In this document: positions 40,245 through 49,487 of the stretch, piece by piece
Layout of the letters: every line of letters begins with the position of its first letter
Position numbering within the stretch: the first letter of the stretch is position 1
Assembly: GCF_003429085.1 (NCBI RefSeq)
Contig: NZ_QVTC01000022.1
Span: 1-62,913 of the forward strand
Reading direction: 5' to 3'
Source of the DNA: Bacillus sp. V59.32b
Lineage (GTDB): Bacteria; Bacillota; Bacilli; Bacillales; DSM-1321
Length of the DNA: 62,913 bases
Translations under genes and position numbers: made by a program
The notes under the pieces: generated by a model
Told to the model about the DNA's origin: nothing
The model's input: only the letters and a program-made list of their open reading frames with translations
Database searches by the model: none

Positions 40245-41522
40245 ATGGCGATTACTTCGGACATTGTAAAAAAGAGACCGGGCTATAATTTACATATCGT
40301 GAAAACCGAAAAGTATAAAACCAATACATTGGTATTTAAAATGAAGGCACCCTTAACTGCTGACACAGTCACCTATAGGGCACTGCTCCCGTATGTTTTA
40401 CAGAGCACGACCGAAACGCATCCAACTTCTACAGAGTTGCGTTCTTATCTGGCTGATTTATACGGAGCAAGCTTGGATGTTGACGTGGCTAAAAAAGGTG
40501 AATATCAAATTATCAGTTTTGCAATGGACATCGCCAATGAAAAATTCCTTTCTAACTCTGCCCCTATATTGGCAAAAGGCTTTGAACTGCTGATGGAAGT
40601 GGTGTTTCATCCTAAAAAGGATGGAGAAGCTTTTGAATCCGCTACAGTGTTAAAGGAGAAACGGTCTTTGAAACAGCGGATTCAATCGATATATGATGAT
40701 AAAATGCGCTATTCCACGAAGCGACTTGTTGAGGAAATGTGCGAAAATGAACCTTATGCTCTTGAAACGATTGGGTTCGAGGCAGATTTAGATAAGATTA
40801 CTCCAGAGCTTCTATACTCTTATTATAAAAAAGCCCTCTCCGAAGATGAGATCGACTTCTATGTCATCGGCGACATCAATGAAAATGAAGTCGAAGAGTT
40901 GGCGGATAAATACGTAAGTCTTAAGGAAAGAAATCCCGAGAGAATAAAGCCTGTTCAGAAAAAGGTGGAAAAAGAGAGAGAAGTGGTCGAAAAGCAGGAT
41001 GTAAAGCAAGGGAAATTGAACATTGGCTATCGTACCAATGTCTTGTACGGAGATGAGGACTATTATGCGCTTCAGCTTTTCAACGGCATTTTCGGCGGAT
41101 TCTCCCATTCCAAACTTTTCATCAATGTGCGTGAGAAAGCGAGCCTTGCTTATTATGCTTCTTCCCGGATCGAAAGCCATAAAGGCTTGCTGATCGTCAT
41201 GTCAGGCATTGAAAATAAAAATTACGGGCAGGCGGTCGAAATCATCAGGGAGCAAATGAAAGAAATGAAGCAGGGGAATTTCACAGAAGAGGACCTCGCC
41301 CAGACAAAAGCCGTAGTAAAGAACCAGATTTTAGAGACCGCCGATGTCGCACGCGGTTTAGTGGAAATACTATATCATAATGTGATATCCGGGATGAGCA
41401 TTCCGCTTGATGAATGGCTTGAAAAAACAGAAAAAACCACCAAAGAGGAAATTGTTAAAGTGGCTCAAAAAATCGAATGTGACACGATTTATTTCCTAAC
41501 TGGGACGGAGGTGCAGTCATAA
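40245..41522 (+). CDS. ymfF: M16-family peptidase-like protein YmfF (no zinc motif)
   Basis: 425-residue M16 (pitrilysin) fold protein. The HxxEH zinc motif expected in the first 60 residues is absent (the region reads ALLPYVLQSTTETHPTS), while later fold features such as GIFGGFSHSKLFINVREKAS near 282-301 are kept. It is therefore probably the inactive half of a heterodimer with the next gene, ymfH, whose start overlaps this stop by one base. AGGAGG precedes the ATG. Confidence 0.9.
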   Translation: MAITSDIVKKRPGYNLHIVKTEKYKTNTLVFKMKAPLTADTVTYRALLPYVLQSTTETHPTSTELRSYLADLYGASLDVDVAKKGEYQIISFAMDIANEKFLSNSAPILAKGFELLMEVVFHPKKDGEAFESATVLKEKRSLKQRIQSIYDDKMRYSTKRLVEEMCENEPYALETIGFEADLDKITPELLYSYYKKALSEDEIDFYVIGDINENEVEELADKYVSLKERNPERIKPVQKKVEKEREVVEKQDVKQGKLNIGYRTNVLYGDEDYYALQLFNGIFGGFSHSKLFINVREKASLAYYASSRIESHKGLLIVMSGIENKNYGQAVEIIREQMKEMKQGNFTEEDLAQTKAVVKNQILETADVARGLVEILYHNVISGMSIPLDEWLEKTEKTTKEEIVKVAQKIECDTIYFLTGTEVQS

Positions 41523-42808
41523 TGGAGAAAATCACGTTTAACCAGCTTCAGGAAGAATTGTTTCACGAAAAGATGGATAATGGCTTACAGGTGTATATAT
41601 TGCCTAAAAAGGGCTTTAACAAATCATATGCAACGTTCACGACCAAATATGGTTCGGTTGACAATCATTTTAAGCCGCTGAATAAACAGGATTTCGTAAA
41701 GGTTCCAGATGGGATCGCCCATTTTTTGGAGCATAAGTTATTTGAGAAAGAAGATGGCGATGTATTTCAGCAATTCAGCAAACAGGGGGCTTCCGCTAAT
41801 GCTTTCACATCCTTTACAAGGACTGCGTATCTTTTCTCAAGTACCTTCGATTTCGAGAAAAACCTGACAACATTAATTGATTTTGTACAGGATCCTTATT
41901 TTTCCGAAAAGACCGTTGAAAAAGAGAAGGGAATTATCGGCCAGGAAATCAATATGTATGACGACAATGCGGACTGGAGGCTTTACTTCGGCTGCATCCA
42001 GAATATGTATGAGCATCACCCTGTAAAAATCGATATTGCCGGCACGGTGGATTCGATTGCGAAAATCACCAAGGATATGCTTTATGAATGCTACGAAACG
42101 TTTTATCATCCGAGCAATATGCTTTTGTTTATTGTCGGACCGGTAAACCCCGATCAGACAATCGATTTAATAAGGAAAAATCAGGGGAACAAGGAATATA
42201 GTGAGCAACCTGAGATCGCAAGACATTTTGAGGACGAACCAACTGGTGTGGCCCAAAAAAGCCAAGTCCTCCACATGAATGTCCAAACACCAAAAGTAAT
42301 GCTTGGCCTAAAGGCGATTGATGTTCATGCTTCAGGGGCAGAGCTCCTCAAAACTGAATTAACCACAAATGTACTGCTTGAGGTTCTTTTTGGCAAAACC
42401 TCAGATCTATACGAAGAGTTGTATTCAGAGGGCTATATCGATCAATCCTTCTCCTATGACTTCACTCAGGAGCAGGGCTTCGGTTTTGCTCTCATCGGCG
42501 GGGATTCAACCCGTCCGGATGAATTAACGGATAAATTAAAGGACATTTTGCTGAAGGCCAAATCTGGGGAAGGAATTAGTGAAGAAAGCGTGAACCGAAC
42601 GATCAAGAAAAGAATCGGCAGCTTCCTTCGTGCCTTGAACTCTCCGGAGTATATTGCCAATCAATTCACACGCTATGCGTTCAATGATATGGATCTGTTT
42701 GATGTAGTCCCGGTACTTGAGAACATCACATTTAAGGATGTGAAACAGGCAGCCGAGCAGTTAATAGACGAAGAGCGAATGACCGTCTGCCAGATCTTGC
42801 CGAAATAA
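41522..42808 (+). CDS. ymfH: M16-family zinc peptidase YmfH
   Basis: 428-residue M16 peptidase with an intact inverted zinc site HFLEH in GIAHFLEHKLFEKEDG near residues 65-76 and a downstream glutamate in GIIGQEINMYDDN near 139. GGAGGTG lies in the end of ymfF and the two genes overlap by one base. The pairing of an active and an inactive M16 subunit parallels mitochondrial processing peptidase and other bacterial M16B pairs. Substrate unknown. Confidence 0.92.
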   Translation: MEKITFNQLQEELFHEKMDNGLQVYILPKKGFNKSYATFTTKYGSVDNHFKPLNKQDFVKVPDGIAHFLEHKLFEKEDGDVFQQFSKQGASANAFTSFTRTAYLFSSTFDFEKNLTTLIDFVQDPYFSEKTVEKEKGIIGQEINMYDDNADWRLYFGCIQNMYEHHPVKIDIAGTVDSIAKITKDMLYECYETFYHPSNMLLFIVGPVNPDQTIDLIRKNQGNKEYSEQPEIARHFEDEPTGVAQKSQVLHMNVQTPKVMLGLKAIDVHASGAELLKTELTTNVLLEVLFGKTSDLYEELYSEGYIDQSFSYDFTQEQGFGFALIGGDSTRPDELTDKLKDILLKAKSGEGISEESVNRTIKKRIGSFLRALNSPEYIANQFTRYAFNDMDLFDVVPVLENITFKDVKQAAEQLIDEERMTVCQILPK

Positions 42809-42816
42809 TACGAAAT

Positions 42817-42847
42817 AAAAACCTTGCCGGATTCAAGGCAAGGTTTT
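42817..42847 (+). terminator. Intrinsic terminator after ymfH
   Basis: AAAACCTTGCC (42818-42828) pairs perfectly with GGCAAGGTTTT (42837-42847). A TATAAT at 42850-42855 directly follows and may be the ymfI promoter -10. Confidence 0.85.
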
Positions 42848-42895
42848 GCTATAATGATTAATATAGCCAAACAAAAGATAAGGGGGAGCAATCTG

Positions 42896-43621
42896 GTGGA
42901 AAAGCGTTTTGCCCTTATTACGGGAGCAAGTGGGGGAATTGGTAGAGCGATAGCGATAAAGCTTGCGCAGGAGAATTATTCTTTATATTTGCATTACAAC
43001 AAAAATCAAAAAGCAATTGAGCAGCTGATGTCAGAGCTTGAACCATATGATATCGAACTGATTCCAATTCAAGCTGATTTGGGCGAAAAAGACGGATACC
43101 AAAAACTGACCCAAAACATCTTTTCTTTGCAATCGATTGTCTTGAACAGCGGCAATAGCTATTACGGGCTGGTTACAGATATGGACGAGAAGGTCGTCGA
43201 TCAAATGGTTCAGCTACATATTACCTCTCCTTTTATGTTAACGAAGGAACTTCTGCCCAAACTTACACATCGGTCCAATAGTGCGATTGTGGCGGTTACT
43301 TCTATTTGGGGAGATACGGGGGCATCTTTTGAGGTTCTTTATTCGATGGTTAAAGGAGGTCAAAATGCCTTTGTCAAGGCGCTCGGCAAAGAACTGTCTT
43401 TAAGTGGAATCCGTGTTAATGGAGTTGCTCCGGGGGCCATTTCCACCGCCATGCTGGAATCCTTTACAAAAGCTGAACTCGAACTGATGAAAGCTGATAT
43501 CCCAATGGGACGCGTCGGGATCCCTGAGGAAGTGGCGGATGCGGTAGCCTATTTATTGTCTGATAAAGCTTCCTATATCACGGGTCAGATTATTGGTGTC
43601 AATGGCGGCTGGTATACATAA
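42896..43621 (+). CDS. ymfI: SDR-family oxidoreductase YmfI
   Basis: 241-residue short-chain dehydrogenase/reductase of the FabG-like type. It has FALITGASGGIGRAIAIKLA at the N-terminus for nucleotide binding, the catalytic Ser-Tyr-Lys set with TSIWGDTGA and YSMVK, and the C-terminal ASYITGQIIGVNGGWYT. GTG 42896 is chosen because AGGGGGAG lies about eight bases upstream and it gives the family N-terminus; an upstream ATG at 42824 lies inside the ymfH terminator. Substrate unknown. Confidence 0.9.
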   Translation: MEKRFALITGASGGIGRAIAIKLAQENYSLYLHYNKNQKAIEQLMSELEPYDIELIPIQADLGEKDGYQKLTQNIFSLQSIVLNSGNSYYGLVTDMDEKVVDQMVQLHITSPFMLTKELLPKLTHRSNSAIVAVTSIWGDTGASFEVLYSMVKGGQNAFVKALGKELSLSGIRVNGVAPGAISTAMLESFTKAELELMKADIPMGRVGIPEEVADAVAYLLSDKASYITGQIIGVNGGWYT

Positions 43622-43712
43622 ACTGCCACTGGAAAGTGAAAATTATTGTATAAATAGCGCTTTTCCTTCACAAAATATGGATGTAACACTATGAAGGAAA
43701 GGATGATAAGCA

Positions 43713-43970
43713 ATGTCTGTATTGGATAATTGGGATCAGTGGAAGAATTTTTTAGGCGACAGGCTCCATCAGGGAGAGCACCAAGGTCTTTCTGGAAGCT
43801 CGATTAATGATTTAGCGTTTGAAATCGGCGATTACCTTGCTAATCAAGTCGATCCGAAAAATGATCAGGAACGTGTGCTTTCTGACCTTTGGTCTGTGGC
43901 TTCTGATGAAGAAAAACATGCGATCGCCAGCGTGATGGTGAAATTAGTCGAAAATAACGGTTCAAAATAA
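43713..43970 (+). CDS. ymfJ: YmfJ family protein (DUF3243)
   Basis: 85-residue soluble helical protein of the DUF3243 family, MSVLDNWDQWKNFLGDRLHQ followed by a predicted helix bundle, with the C-terminal VASDEEKHAIASVMVKLVEN. AAGGATGAT precedes the ATG. Same position as B. subtilis ymfJ. Function unknown. Confidence 0.88.
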   Translation: MSVLDNWDQWKNFLGDRLHQGEHQGLSGSSINDLAFEIGDYLANQVDPKNDQERVLSDLWSVASDEEKHAIASVMVKLVENNGSK

Positions 43971-43994
43971 TCATTATTTTAGCAGGTGCTAAGA

Positions 43995-44024
43995 CCTCTT
44001 CCATTTTATTGGAAGGGGTTTTTT
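43995..44024 (+). terminator. Intrinsic terminator after ymfJ
   Basis: CCTCTTCCA (43995-44003) pairs with TGGAAGGGG (44010-44018) with one wobble, then a T run to 44024. Confidence 0.8.
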
Positions 44025-44210
44025 CCATTTAAGGCACCAGAAAAATAGAAAAAGGTGTAATTTTTTAAAGATTACTCCTTTTAACTTCCTAGAAAATGCT
44101 ATATTATAGAATTTAGAAAAAGAAATGAGCTGAGGCATGCAAGCCTGCATAGTGTGGGAGTTTTCTTTTATACAAAAAATGTCGTATTCTGTCGCTTGAG
44201 GAGTGGTTAG

Positions 44211-45002
44211 GTGGAAAAGAAAGAGTGGTATTTTGAATATGAAATTCAAAACAACCGCCCGGGATTATTAGGCGATATTTCTTCCTTATTAGGTATGCTC
44301 TCTATAAATATAGTGACGATAAATGGTGTCGATCAAGGACGGCGGGGGCTTCTGCTGTTAACAAAGGACAGCAGGAACATTGAAAGGTTTGAATCCATCC
44401 TTCGTACGATGGATACGATCAAACTAATTAAACTTCGCGAACCTAAGCTTCGTGATCGCCTGGCGGTACGCCATGGGCGATACATCCAACGGGATGCTGA
44501 TGATAAGAAGACGTTCAGGTTCGTCAGGAATGAGCTTGGCCTCTTAGTGGATTTCATGGCTGAGCTGTTCAAGCAGGAAGGCCACAAATTAATCGGGATC
44601 CGTGGCATGCCCAGGGTCGGCAAGACAGAGTCGATTGTTGCCGCTAGCGTTTGCGCCAATAAAAGATGGCTGTTTGTTTCCTCGACATTGCTTAAACAAA
44701 CGATACGCAGCCAGCTGATTGAAGATGAATATAGCGAAGATAATCTATTCATCCTCGACGGAATTGTTTCTACACGGAGGGCAAACGAACGCCACTGGCA
44801 GCTCGTTCGCGAAATTATGAGGTTGAATTCTGTCAAGGTGGTAGAACATCCAGACGTCTTTGTGCAAAACACGGAATATACGATGGATGATTTTGATTAT
44901 ATTATTGAACTTAGAAACAACCCCGATGAAGAAATTACATATGAAGTTGTCGAACAAAATAATCAATTTTCATCATCGGACTTTGGTTCTTTTGATTTTT
45001 AA
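44211..45002 (+). CDS. ymfK: YmfK family protein: ACT domain plus P-loop (DUF3388)
   Basis: 263-residue conserved Bacillus protein. The N-terminal 75 residues look like an ACT domain (YEIQNNRPGLLGDISSLLGM and ITINGVDQGRRG patterns). The rest contains a Walker A motif GMPRVGKT at 132-139 and FILDGIVSTRRANERHWQ, which may hold the Walker B acid. It could therefore be a ligand-sensing nucleotide-binding protein; that is inference. GTG start. The next gene, rodZ, begins 17 bases later. Confidence 0.85.
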   Translation: MEKKEWYFEYEIQNNRPGLLGDISSLLGMLSINIVTINGVDQGRRGLLLLTKDSRNIERFESILRTMDTIKLIKLREPKLRDRLAVRHGRYIQRDADDKKTFRFVRNELGLLVDFMAELFKQEGHKLIGIRGMPRVGKTESIVAASVCANKRWLFVSSTLLKQTIRSQLIEDEYSEDNLFILDGIVSTRRANERHWQLVREIMRLNSVKVVEHPDVFVQNTEYTMDDFDYIIELRNNPDEEITYEVVEQNNQFSSSDFGSFDF

Positions 45003-45019
45003 AATGGAAGGTGTTTTAT

Positions 45020-45916
45020 TTGACTGAACTAGGTAATAGACTTAAAGAAGCCCGCGTGGCAAAGGGCATGAGCTTGGATGATTTACAAAGTGTGACAAAA
45101 ATACAGAAGCGGTATTTGTCTGGCATTGAAGAAGGCAATTACGAAATGATGCCTGGGAAGTTTTACGTGCGAGCATTTATCAAGCAATACTGCGAGGCTG
45201 TCGGTTTGGATTCTGAAGAGATCTTTGACCAGTACAAAAGCGATGTTCCGGTTGTATATAATGAGGAGCTTCCAGATAAGCTATCCAGAGTCCAAACCAA
45301 AAGTACCGTTAAAACAGAAGACTCTAAATTAATGGCTTCACTACCTAAAATACTGGGTGTCATATTCGTTATTCTGGCAGCCGTCTTAATTTATCTGTTA
45401 GTTTCAAACTATGTCAGTAAATCAGACAATAAGACTGAGAATGAGACTACTAATGAAGAGGTAAACTATGATGAAAGCAAAGACTCTCCTCTAAATGATG
45501 AGAACAAAGATGAAGAGTCTGCAGCAACTGAAGAAGTAAAAGAAGAACCAGCAGCACCAACAGAAGAAAAGCCAGAACCTGAAGAAGTGAAACAAGAGCT
45601 TACATCTGTAAGTTCAAGCGGTAAAAACAGTACGTATGAGTTAAAAAATGCTAAAGAATTCAAATTAAAGGTTACATCTATAGGGGAAACATGGGTAAAT
45701 ATCCAAAATGGAAGCGGCAAATCCATCTTCCAGGGCACCCTTAAAAAGGACCAAGTCCAAGAAATCGACTTTACGAATGAAACCGGAGCAGTTATTGTTA
45801 TCGGGAATGCGGCCGAAACCGAAATCTTCGTAAATGACGAAAAACTGGCCTACGCCATTTCACCTGCTCAATCGGTTACCCAGAATGTAACCATTCAATT
45901 TACTAAAGCTCAATAA
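45020..45916 (+). CDS. rodZ: Cell-shape protein RodZ (YmfM)
   Basis: Membrane protein linking MreB to the envelope in rod-shaped cells. The 298-residue product has a cytoplasmic Xre-type HTH (LGNRLKEARVAKGMSLDDLQ), one transmembrane helix near residues 110-131 (LGVIFVILAAVLIYLLVS), an acidic Glu/Pro-rich linker, and the extracytoplasmic DUF4115 beta domain. TTG 45020 after AAGGTG is chosen; an in-frame GTG at 45011 overlaps that site. It precedes pgsA as in B. subtilis. Confidence 0.92.
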   Translation: MTELGNRLKEARVAKGMSLDDLQSVTKIQKRYLSGIEEGNYEMMPGKFYVRAFIKQYCEAVGLDSEEIFDQYKSDVPVVYNEELPDKLSRVQTKSTVKTEDSKLMASLPKILGVIFVILAAVLIYLLVSNYVSKSDNKTENETTNEEVNYDESKDSPLNDENKDEESAATEEVKEEPAAPTEEKPEPEEVKQELTSVSSSGKNSTYELKNAKEFKLKVTSIGETWVNIQNGSGKSIFQGTLKKDQVQEIDFTNETGAVIVIGNAAETEIFVNDEKLAYAISPAQSVTQNVTIQFTKAQ

Positions 45917-45924
45917 TCATTTTA

Positions 45925-45952
45925 ATAGTCATCTTTATGGTGACTATTTTTT
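45925..45952 (+). terminator. Intrinsic terminator after rodZ
   Basis: ATAGTCA (45925-45931) and TGACTAT (45941-45947) pair, followed by TTTTTT. The stem is short. Confidence 0.65.
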
Positions 45953-46009
45953 CTCTTTTTTCATTTTAATTATCGTACATCTCCGTACGAATTTTTGGAG
46001 GAATCGTCC

Positions 46010-46594
46010 GTGAATCTGCCTAACAAAATAACTGTATTAAGAATTCTATTAATTCCCTTGTTTTTAATTATTATGCTCGTTCCCTTTAATTGGGGAGAAT
46101 GGACAATATCGGGTACATCCCTTCCAGTAGCCCATTTCTGGGGGGCCATGCTATTCATCGTCGCTTCAACGACAGATTGGATTGATGGATATTACGCACG
46201 CAAGCTGAATCTTGTCACCAATCTTGGGAAATTTCTGGACCCGCTGGCCGATAAGCTTCTCGTTTCAGCCGCTTTAATCGTATTGGTCGACCTTGATCTC
46301 GTTTACAATCAATCATGGATTGTCATCGCCATCATCAGCCGGGAATTCGCTGTGACAGGATTACGTCTCGTTCTTGCCGGTACCGGTGAAGTCGTGGCAG
46401 CCAATAATCTTGGGAAAATCAAAACCTGGGCCCAGATTATCGCCATTTCAGCCTTGCTGCTTCATAATTTACCGTTTTCTTTAATCTCCTTTCCATTTGC
46501 CAATATCGCATTGTGGATTGCTTTGTTCTTTACGATCTGGTCTGGATGGGATTACTTTGCAAAAAACAAAGAGGTTTTTAAAAATTCCAAATAA
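46010..46594 (+). CDS. pgsA: CDP-diacylglycerol--glycerol-3-phosphate 3-phosphatidyltransferase
   Basis: Makes phosphatidylglycerol phosphate, the committed and essential step to phosphatidylglycerol. The 194-residue integral membrane protein has the CDP-alcohol phosphatidyltransferase signature D-G-x2-A-R-x8-G-x3-D-x3-D in DGYYARK followed by LGKFLDPLADK. Several hydrophobic helices surround it. GTG 46010 is preceded by TGGAGG at about 45996-46001. Together with dxr it is one of two lipid-related genes here. Confidence 0.95.
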   Translation: MNLPNKITVLRILLIPLFLIIMLVPFNWGEWTISGTSLPVAHFWGAMLFIVASTTDWIDGYYARKLNLVTNLGKFLDPLADKLLVSAALIVLVDLDLVYNQSWIVIAIISREFAVTGLRLVLAGTGEVVAANNLGKIKTWAQIIAISALLLHNLPFSLISFPFANIALWIALFFTIWSGWDYFAKNKEVFKNSK

Positions 46595-46616
46595 CGAATG
46601 GGTGGGTCTTTAGAAG

Positions 46617-47855
46617 ATGAATGCTGAAATTATCGCAGTAGGATCGGAACTTCTACTTGGACAAATTGTCAATACAAACGCAAAATTTCTATCACAGCAA
46701 TTCGCAGAAATGGGAGTCAATGTTTTTTATCATACGGTTGTGGGGGACAATGATAAGAGGCTGGAATCCGTGCTTGAAACAGCAGAATCCCGTGCGGATT
46801 TAATTGTCTTTACCGGTGGGTTAGGTCCGACTAAAGATGATCTGACAAAAGAAACGATTTCCCGCCATCTTGGCAGGGAGCTTGTATTCGATGAAGAGGC
46901 CTTACATTCCATTGAAGCTTTTTTCAGTAAAACAGGAATCGAAATGACGGAAAATAATAAAAAGCAGGCACTTATTTTGGAAGGGTCAGAGGTTTTGCGC
47001 AATGATCATGGAATGGCTCCGGGGATGGTCCTTGCTATCAATGGAATTACCTATATGCTGTTACCGGGACCGCCAAAGGAAATGGAACCGATGTTTTTAA
47101 GCTATGGGTATGAGAGCATCATGAAAAGGCTTAAAACTCATGAGAGAATCGAATCTAAAGTGCTGCGCTTTTTTGGGATTGGTGAATCCCTTCTCGAAAC
47201 AAAGATTGAAGATATGCTTGAAAACCAAACAAATCCGACGATTGCGCCGCTCGCTGCCGACGGTGAAGTCACACTCAGGATCACGGCCAAGCACGCTTCA
47301 CGGGAAAAATGCGCCGAAATGATAGCCGTTGTGGAAAAAGAAATCTTAAGCCGTGTTGGGGAGTATTGTTATGGAATCAACGAAACTTCCTTGATTAAGG
47401 AACTTTTGAAAGAACTGACCGCCCGGAAATTAACGATTGCCAGTGCTGAAAGTTTGACCGGAGGGATGTTCCAAGAGCAGCTCACATCCGTTCCGGCGGC
47501 AGGCAAGGTCTTTAAAGGCGGCATCGTCTCTTATACGAATGAAGCAAAAAGAAATCTATTGAAGGTTAGTGAAAAAACGATTGCCGAGCATGGCGTTGTC
47601 AGTGGTCCTTGTGCGGCGGAGATGGCGGAAAATGTCCGGAATCTGCTCGATGCCGATCTAGGTATCAGTTTTACAGGGGTAGCTGGTCCCGATGAACAGG
47701 AAGGCAAACCCGTTGGCACAGTATTCATTGGGATGGCGTTCCGTAACGGTGAATCTGCTGTTGAGCGATTGAATCTTTCAGGGAGCAGAGCATCGAACAG
47801 GATTCGAAGCGTGAAATATGGGTGCCATTACTTGCTCCGTCAATTATCTGAATAA
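46617..47855 (+). CDS. cinA: CinA-family protein (nicotinamide-nucleotide amidase-like)
   Basis: 412-residue two-domain protein: N-terminal molybdopterin-binding-like domain (SELLLGQIVNTNAKFLSQQF and FTGGLGPTKDDLTKE) and C-terminal CinA domain (LTIASAESLTGGMFQEQLTS and SFTGVAGPDEQEGKPVG), the latter giving NMN deamidase activity in homologues. In B. subtilis it is competence-induced and precedes recA, as here. No ComK box was identified. Confidence 0.93.
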   Translation: MNAEIIAVGSELLLGQIVNTNAKFLSQQFAEMGVNVFYHTVVGDNDKRLESVLETAESRADLIVFTGGLGPTKDDLTKETISRHLGRELVFDEEALHSIEAFFSKTGIEMTENNKKQALILEGSEVLRNDHGMAPGMVLAINGITYMLLPGPPKEMEPMFLSYGYESIMKRLKTHERIESKVLRFFGIGESLLETKIEDMLENQTNPTIAPLAADGEVTLRITAKHASREKCAEMIAVVEKEILSRVGEYCYGINETSLIKELLKELTARKLTIASAESLTGGMFQEQLTSVPAAGKVFKGGIVSYTNEAKRNLLKVSEKTIAEHGVVSGPCAAEMAENVRNLLDADLGISFTGVAGPDEQEGKPVGTVFIGMAFRNGESAVERLNLSGSRASNRIRSVKYGCHYLLRQLSE

Positions 47856-47865
47856 TATGTAGCTG

Positions 47866-47891
47866 GACCGGTTTCAGACCGGTCTTGTTTT
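47866..47891 (+). terminator. Probable terminator after cinA
   Basis: GACCGGT (47866-47872) and ACCGGTC (47878-47884) pair around TTCAG, followed by TTGTTTT. In the rest of the cinA-recA gap (47892-48014) I see no gene. Confidence 0.7.
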
Positions 47892-48014
47892 CTGTGTCAG
47901 GAAATAGACAGATTACTTTGGAATTTTTCATTTCATTATCATTGCTATCGATAAAATAGAATTTTTCCATGGAAGAAAAAGAGAGATTCATAAATAACTA
48001 GCAAATAAAAAAAA

Positions 48015-48028
48015 CGAATGAATGTTCG
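48015..48028 (+). promoter_or_regulatory. LexA (SOS) box of recA
   Basis: CGAATGAATGTTCG fits the Bacillus LexA operator CGAAC-N4-GTTCG with the T variant in the left arm that I recall for the B. subtilis recA box. It lies 10 bases upstream of the -35. Confidence 0.85.
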
Positions 48029-48037
48029 ATTTTTCTC

Positions 48038-48066
48038 TTGGCAAACCAAAAAAAAAAGTATATAGT
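48038..48066 (+). promoter_or_regulatory. SigA-type promoter for recA
   Basis: TTGGCA (48038-48043), a 17-base A-rich spacer, TATAGT (48061-48066). The leader of about 90 bases carries a small AATCGG/CCGATT hairpin at 48121-48137. Confidence 0.75.
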
Positions 48067-48162
48067 AGAAATAGGTTTTGAGATGAGACAGCTTAAAATC
48101 AATTCATTTGTCTTTTGTTTAATCGGATAAACCGATTAGTTGAATATAGAGGAGGAACTTAA

Positions 48163-49203
48163 GTGAGTGATCGTCAAGCGGCGTTAGAAATGGCATTAAA
48201 GCAAATTGAAAAGCAATTCGGTAAAGGTTCCATCATGAAGCTCGGTGAGCAAACGGACAGAAGAATTTCCACCATCCCGTCCGGTTCACTGGCATTGGAT
48301 GTTGCACTTGGCGTGGGCGGATATCCGCGCGGAAGAATCATTGAAATCTACGGACCAGAGAGCTCAGGTAAAACCACGGTGGCGCTCCATGCCATAGCTG
48401 AGGTACAGGCAAAAGGCGGACAAGCTGCCTTCATCGATGCTGAACATGCACTTGATCCGGTATATGCTCAAAAGCTTGGAGTCAATATCGATGAACTATT
48501 GCTATCTCAGCCGGACACAGGCGAGCAAGCTTTAGAGATCGCCGAAGCGCTTGTTCGAAGCGGTGCAGTAGATATTCTTGTAATAGACTCGGTTGCGGCC
48601 CTGGTGCCAAAAGCGGAAATCGAAGGGGAAATGGGAGACTCGCACGTTGGTCTTCAGGCAAGACTGATGTCCCAAGCTCTTAGAAAGCTTTCCGGTGCCA
48701 TTAACAAATCGAATACTATTGCGGTATTCATTAACCAGATTCGTGAAAAGATAGGAATCATGTTCGGAAACCCGGAAACTACTACTGGGGGACGCGCATT
48801 GAAGTTCTATTCCACCGTCCGTCTTGAAGTCCGCCGTGCCGAGCAATTGAAGCAGGGTAACGATGTGGTCGGTAACAAGACAAAGATTAAAGTAGTAAAA
48901 AATAAGGTAGCGCCTCCGTTCCGTCAGGCGGAAGTCGATATCATGTACGGAGAAGGTATTTCACGTGAAGGTGAAATCATTGATATGGGGTCTGATTTGG
49001 ATATCGTCCAAAAAAGCGGTTCATGGTATTCTTACAACGATGACCGCCTTGGACAGGGACGTGAAAACGCGAAGCTGTTCCTAAAGGAAAATGAAAGCCT
49101 TCGACTGGAAATCATGAAAAAGATTCGTGATCATTACAATCTTGACGGCGAACACGTCGCGCCGGAAGAAACAGAGGATCAAGAGGAATTAGAACTCGAT
49201 TAA
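48163..49203 (+). CDS. recA: Recombinase RecA
   Basis: DNA strand-exchange ATPase and SOS co-protease. The 346-residue product has Walker [10 protein letters not shown] at 64-72, the L1/L2 loop regions around [20 protein letters not shown] and [20 protein letters not shown], and an acidic tail [15 protein letters not shown] start with GGAGGA. Own SOS-regulated promoter and terminator. Confidence 0.98.
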   Translation: MSDRQAALEMALKQIEKQFGKGSIMKLGEQTDRRISTIPSGSLALDVALGVGGYPRGRIIEIYGPESSGKTTVALHAIAEVQAKGGQAAFIDAEHALDPVYAQKLGVNIDELLLSQPDTGEQALEIAEALVRSGAVDILVIDSVAALVPKAEIEGEMGDSHVGLQARLMSQALRKLSGAINKSNTIAVFINQIREKIGIMFGNPETTTGGRALKFYSTVRLEVRRAEQLKQGNDVVGNKTKIKVVKNKVAPPFRQAEVDIMYGEGISREGEIIDMGSDLDIVQKSGSWYSYNDDRLGQGRENAKLFLKENESLRLEIMKKIRDHYNLDGEHVAPEETEDQEELELD

Positions 49204-49216
49204 TATAGCCAAGTAT

Positions 49217-49247
49217 GGACCGGTCTTAGTGCTGCCGGTCCTTTTTT
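49217..49247 (+). terminator. Intrinsic terminator after recA
   Basis: GGACCGG (49217-49223) and CCGGTCC (49235-49241) pair, then TTTTTT. From here to the rny start (49248-49487) I see no gene. Confidence 0.88.
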
Positions 49248-49487
49248 CATGGGGCGAAAAATTAAACTTGAAACATCCCATGTCGATTTCCTAAAAATTA
49301 AGGAAGCCGTGTGCAGGACAAACCCTTGACAATAAAAAATCACACCTATACAATTAATATGTATATTTTACATTTTTTCAAACTAAAATTTTGAAATGTT
49401 AAGTGCTGTATATTGAAGTTATGTACAATGTACATGCCGACAGACCTACTTTTTAGTAACAAGTTCATAGCAAGGGGAGGTGAAATG

